Both the position numbers and the translations under genes were made by a program. The notes under the pieces were generated by a model that saw only the letters and a program-made list of their open reading frames with translations, was not told the origin of the DNA and did no database searches. DNA of 8,898 nucleotides, from contig JACQTM010000401.1 of assembly GCA_016210825.1 (NCBI GenBank), positions 1-8,898 on the forward strand, given 5' to 3'. The DNA comes from Hyphomicrobiales bacterium. GTDB taxonomy: Bacteria; Pseudomonadota; Alphaproteobacteria; Rhizobiales; Xanthobacteraceae. Numbering within the stretch: the first letter of the stretch is position 1; each line of letters begins with the position of its first letter. Positions 6,756-8,898 of the stretch are shown one piece after another.

Positions 6756-6828
6756 CACTTCGCGCGTCGCCGTCGGGCGAATCGGCGCAACCAGGAACGA
6801 TCTCGTTTAAAAATCGTTGCGCGAAGTG
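6756..6828. other. Foldable inverted-repeat structure after the small membrane gene
   Basis: A perfect 10-bp pair CACTTCGCGC (6756-6765) and GCGCGAAGTG (6819-6828) encloses two further hairpins: TCGCC (6767-6771) with GGCGA (6776-6780) around a GTCG loop, and AACGAT (6796-6801) with ATCGTT (6813-6818). The second is stacked directly on the outer stem. Together they draw a three-way junction that starts one base after the stop codon. An alternative pairing GCGCAAC (6785-6791) with GTTGCGC (6816-6822) competes with it. No U-run follows, so a simple terminator is unlikely. Function is unknown. Confidence 0.45.
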
Positions 6829-6840
6829 AAGGCATTCTGC

Positions 6841-6869
6841 TTGCGCTTGCGGACTAAATCACTTATTTG
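6841..6869 (+). promoter_or_regulatory. Possible promoter of the decarboxylase leader
   Basis: TTGCGC (6841-6846) and TATTTG (6864-6869) are separated by 17 bp and lie in a locally AT-richer stretch just upstream of the structured leader. Each matches the standard housekeeping consensus only partly, so this is a weak candidate. It would start transcription at about 6876, roughly 400 bases ahead of the decarboxylase. Confidence 0.2.
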
Positions 6870-6916
6870 GGGACTCGCCCAATTTCGCACGTGCCTGTGG
6901 CCGCGTGTCGATCGGT

Positions 6917-7104
6917 GGGGTCCGGACAAGAGGCCGGACAGCCGCCTACGGAAGAGGAAGCTCTTCCTTGCTAGGTGTCCGTGTTGGACGCCGATGTGAT
7001 CGGCAGCCGGAGGCGAAACCGGCGCACCCCGCGCTCAACGGGGGACGCGGCTTAAAGCAACGACGGAGCGGGCTTTTTTGGAACGTCGGCGAAAATGCCG
7101 AGTC
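6917..7104 (+). promoter_or_regulatory. Structured leader RNA of the decarboxylase gene, speF-motif-like
   Basis: This part of the gene-free stretch 6829-7276 is dense in complementary pairs: GTCCGG (6920-6925) with CCGGAC (6934-6939); GGAAGAG (6950-6956) with CTCTTCC (6961-6967); GGTGTCC (6974-6980) with GGACGCC (6986-6992, one G-U); CCGAT (6991-6995) with ATCGG (6999-7003); GCCGG (7006-7010) with CCGGC (7019-7023); CCCCG (7027-7031) with CGGGG (7039-7043); and TCGGC (7086-7090) with GCCGA (7097-7101). A run of six T at 7074-7079 lies inside it. Alphaproteobacteria carry a conserved cis-regulatory RNA, the speF motif, upstream of ornithine decarboxylase genes. Position, length and the purine-rich single-stranded segments fit that motif, but the match was not computed. 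The boundaries are approximate. Control of the decarboxylase by polyamines or their precursors is the natural inference. Confidence 0.55.
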
Positions 7105-7276
7105 ACTGAAAAGGCTTGTCCTTCTTTGCCAGCGGGCGGACGGGGCTCTCCCATCCGGACCAAGGCAGCAATCGCGGTGATGTCAGCGGCTCCGCTTCGG
7201 CGGCGGTCACAAACATCACAGGAGATTCACCTTCGAGGCGGCGCCACCGCCGAGACCGGATAGGAGCAAGGTCGAG
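7105..7276 (+). promoter_or_regulatory. Start-proximal leader with hairpins and ribosome binding site
   Basis: Between the main leader structure and the decarboxylase ATG there are two more hairpins: GTGATGT (7177-7183) with ACATCAC (7213-7219), and GGCGG (7237-7241) with CCGCC (7247-7251). The second is flanked by a possible tandem G-A mismatch. The ribosome binding site AGGAG is at 7262-7266, ten bases before the ATG at 7277. A 27-codon open frame (7180-7263) ends with TAG overlapping this site and could be a regulatory leader peptide. No larger gene is seen here. Confidence 0.4.
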
Positions 7277-8407
7277 ATGACCGCACGCATCCGCGAATTC
7301 CTCAAGAACCGCAAAGACGAAGGCCCCTGCCTCGTGGTCGATATCGATGTCGTCCGCGAGAACTACGTCGCCTTCGCGAACGCACTGCCGGATACCAAGG
7401 TGTTCTACGCGGTGAAGGCCAACCCGGCGCCGGAGATCCTCAAGCTCCTCGCCGGGCTCGGCTCGTCGTTCGACGTCGCTTCGGTCAGCGAGACCGAGAC
7501 CGTGCTTGCCGCCGGCGCCACGCCCGATCGCATCTCCTATGGCAACACCATCAAGAAAGAGAGCGAGATCGCCTCAGCCTTCAAGCTCGGCGTCACGCTC
7601 TTTGCGGTGGACTGCGAAGCCGAGGTCGAGAAGGTCGCCCGCGCCGCACCTGGCAGCCGCGTGATCTGCCGTATCCATTGCGACGGCACCGGCTCGGAAT
7701 GGCCGCTATCGCGCAAGTTCGGTTGTGAGCCGGAATTCGCCGCCGATATCCTGGAACTGGCGCATAAACGCGGGCTCATCGCCCACGGCATCTCCTTCCA
7801 TGTCGGCTCCCAGCAGCACAACGTGGAGGCCTGGGACCGCGCGCTCGCCTCGACAGCCGCGATCTTCCGCGCCTGCGCCGAGCGCGGGATCTCGCTTGCC
7901 ATGGTCAATCTCGGCGGCGGCTTCCCGGCGAAATATCTGCGTAAGACACCGAAGCTCGAATCCTACGGCAAGGCGATCTTTCGCGCGCTGCGCCGGCATT
8001 TCGGTAACCGCATCCCGGAAACGATCATCGAACCGGGCCGCGGCTTGGTTGGCAATGCCGGCGTGATCGAAGCCGAGGTGGTGCTGATCGCCAAACGCAG
8101 CCCCGAGGATGAGACACGCTGGGTCTATCTCGATATCGGTAAGTTCCATGGGCTTGCCGAGACGATCGACGAGTCGATCCGCTATCCGATCAAGACGCGG
8201 AAGGATCGTGACGAGATGGCGCCATGCATTGTCGCCGGACCGACTTGCGATTCCGTTGATGTACTCTACGAAAAGAACCCCTACCCGCTGCCGGTGTCAC
8301 TGGCGATCGGTGACAAGGTGCTGATCGAAGCAACGGGAGCCTACACGACGACCTACTCGTCGATTGGCTTCAACGGCTATCCGCCGCTGCGGCAATACGT
8401 GATCTGA
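7277..8407 (+). CDS. Fold-III PLP-dependent ornithine (or lysine/ornithine) decarboxylase
   Basis: A 376-residue PLP-dependent decarboxylase of the alanine racemase-like fold (eukaryotic-type ornithine decarboxylase family), which converts ornithine to putrescine at the start of polyamine synthesis in the cytoplasm. The PLP lysine is Lys47 in FYAVKANP. Cofactor and active-site motifs follow in order: SFHVGS with His175, NLGGGFP (211-217), the phosphate-binding EPGRG (252-256), YLDIG with Asp286, GPTCDSVD (321-328) carrying the catalytic Cys324 at the dimer interface, and GAYTTTYSS then FNGY near the C-terminus. Length and motif order match alphaproteobacterial ornithine decarboxylases. Some relatives also accept lysine, and diaminopimelate or arginine decarboxylases are less likely given the Cys-Asp motif. 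The start is supported by AGGAG ten bases upstream. A long structured leader precedes it and an intrinsic terminator follows, so it is probably transcribed alone and regulated through the leader. Confidence 0.92.
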   Translation: MTARIREFLKNRKDEGPCLVVDIDVVRENYVAFANALPDTKVFYAVKANPAPEILKLLAGLGSSFDVASVSETETVLAAGATPDRISYGNTIKKESEIASAFKLGVTLFAVDCEAEVEKVARAAPGSRVICRIHCDGTGSEWPLSRKFGCEPEFAADILELAHKRGLIAHGISFHVGSQQHNVEAWDRALASTAAIFRACAERGISLAMVNLGGGFPAKYLRKTPKLESYGKAIFRALRRHFGNRIPETIIEPGRGLVGNAGVIEAEVVLIAKRSPEDETRWVYLDIGKFHGLAETIDESIRYPIKTRKDRDEMAPCIVAGPTCDSVDVLYEKNPYPLPVSLAIGDKVLIEATGAYTTTYSSIGFNGYPPLRQYVI

Positions 8408-8436
8408 TAAACAACCGTAAACGCTAATAGCAGCTG

Positions 8437-8468
8437 AACGGGTGGCATTAAGTGCCGCCCGTTTTTTT
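8437..8468 (+). terminator. Intrinsic terminator of the decarboxylase gene
   Basis: The stem ACGGGTGGCA (8438-8447) pairs with TGCCGCCCGT (8453-8462), ten base pairs with one G-U and a five-base TTAAG loop. It is followed by a run of seven T ending at 8468. It lies 30 bases after the decarboxylase stop. On the opposite strand the hairpin is not followed by a T-run, so it should stop mainly rightward transcription. Confidence 0.9.
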
Positions 8469-8474
8469 CTGCGC

Positions 8475-8898
8475 CTATTTCGGCGCGTTACCCTGCTGCG
8501 CCTCCTCAGGCTTGGGCTTCTGACCCTTAGGCGGCGCTGGCGGCTTCGCTGCCGCCGGCGGCGGCGGCGGTTTCACCGCTTGTGGCTGCGGCGGTGGTTT
8601 CACCGCTTGCGGCGGCGGCGCTTGCGGGCGCTGCGGTGGCGGAGCCGACTGCTGTTGTTGCGGCGGCGGTATATTTCCCTGTTGTTGCGGCGGCGGTCCT
8701 ATGCGCTGCTGCTGTCCCGGCGGCGGCCCGATGCGCTGCTGCTGTTGTGGCGGCGGTATGTTGCCTTGCTGCTGCTGCTGTTGCTGCCCCGGCGGCGGCC
8801 CGATGCGCTGCTGCTGTTGCGGCGGCGGCACACTGCCCTGCTGCTGCTGCTGTTGTTGTTGTTGTTGTTGCTGTTGCAATCCCGGCGGCGGCCCGATG
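8475..8898 (-). CDS. Gln/Pro-rich repetitive protein, C-terminal part (partial)
   Basis: The reading frame stays open to the window edge on the minus strand, so the start lies beyond 8898. The TTG at 8877-8879 is an internal leucine codon, since IGPPPG is encoded before it. The visible 141 or so residues are low complexity. Units of IGPPPG, then a Gln tract of 3 to 13, then G(N/S)(I/V)PPP, then three or four Gln, then Arg, repeat several times. A Pro/Ala/Lys-rich tail with PPPQAVKPPP repeats and a charged end (KPKPEEAQQGNAPK) follows. This is probably a disordered, extended segment, perhaps a linker or a cell-envelope protein tail, but the folded domain that would identify it is outside the window. 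The family is not recognised. The stop is TAA at 8475-8477, close to the decarboxylase terminator. Confidence 0.6.
   Translation of the reverse strand, partial: IGPPPGLQQQQQQQQQQQQQGSVPPPQQQQRIGPPPGQQQQQQQGNIPPPQQQQRIGPPPGQQQRIGPPPQQQGNIPPPQQQQSAPPPQRPQAPPPQAVKPPPQPQAVKPPPPPAAAKPPAPPKGQKPKPEEAQQGNAPK
8649..8898. repeat. Tandem CAG/CAA and Pro-coding repeat tract
   Basis: Trinucleotide runs of CTG/TTG (CAG/CAA on the coding strand) alternate with CGGCGGCGG blocks (proline codons) and an ATGCGCTGCTG-type unit (Ile-Arg junction). The longest glutamine run, 13 codons, is at about 8838-8876 and mixes both codons. Unit copies differ in the number of triplets, which points to slippage and unequal exchange. 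All length changes seen keep the reading frame. Confidence 0.75.

Noticed and set aside
7054..7079. Intrinsic terminator in the leader
   Set aside because: The stem before the T-run is only five base pairs with a 13-base loop, too weak to annotate as a terminator. It is kept only as part of the switch hypothesis.
7078..7263. A 61-codon open frame in the decarboxylase leader
   Set aside because: Its start lies inside the structured RNA and its Arg/Lys-rich product looks like translated structural RNA. Only the shorter frame from 7180 is kept, as a low-confidence leader peptide candidate.
8649..8898. CRISPR-like array
   Set aside because: The repeats are triplet-based, in frame with a Gln/Pro-rich protein and without unique spacers of constant length.

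Overview
The window looks like chromosomal DNA of an alphaproteobacterium in the order Hyphomicrobiales, probably near Bradyrhizobium, Rhodopseudomonas or Pseudolabrys. The evidence is the high GC content with strongly GC-ending codons, a nitrile hydratase cluster, an alphaproteobacterial fold-III ornithine decarboxylase with a long structured leader, and three kinds of short palindromic intergenic repeat that resemble families abundant in those genera. The placement rests on recalled family features, since no search was run.

Layout. On the + strand, 2-124 is the end of a nitrile hydratase beta subunit, followed by a 152-bp palindromic repeat and the nitrile hydratase accessory protein (270-674). 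Facing it, with overlapping stop codons, is a run of four minus-strand genes. Read in their own direction they are an M3 peptidyl-dipeptidase (6375-4288), a gamma-glutamyltransferase-family Ntn hydrolase (4128-2533), a periplasmic DUF1007 protein (2460-1807) and a His-rich NicO-type nickel/cobalt transporter (1816-671). A second repeat lies inside the 5' end of the transporter gene, in frame. A third, two-hairpin repeat separates the peptidase from the transferase.

Divergent from the peptidase is a small two-helix membrane protein (6489-6755). A foldable inverted-repeat structure follows it directly. Next comes a gene-free region of about 450 bases that appears to be the structured leader of a fold-III ornithine/lysine decarboxylase (7277-8407), with a position and look that fit the speF RNA motif of alphaproteobacteria. 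A strong intrinsic terminator follows at 8437-8468. The window ends inside a minus-strand gene whose C-terminal part is a Gln/Pro-rich tandem repeat.

How the genes may work together. DUF1007 and NicO form a recognised metal-uptake or efflux pair. Their position beside a nitrile hydratase, an enzyme that uses cobalt or iron, suggests but does not prove a cobalt supply role. The peptidase and the Ntn hydrolase both cleave amide bonds in small compounds. The decarboxylase starts polyamine synthesis and is probably controlled through its leader. The most interesting unexplained signals are that leader, the inverted-repeat structure at 6756-6828 and the repeat that has become coding sequence in nicO.
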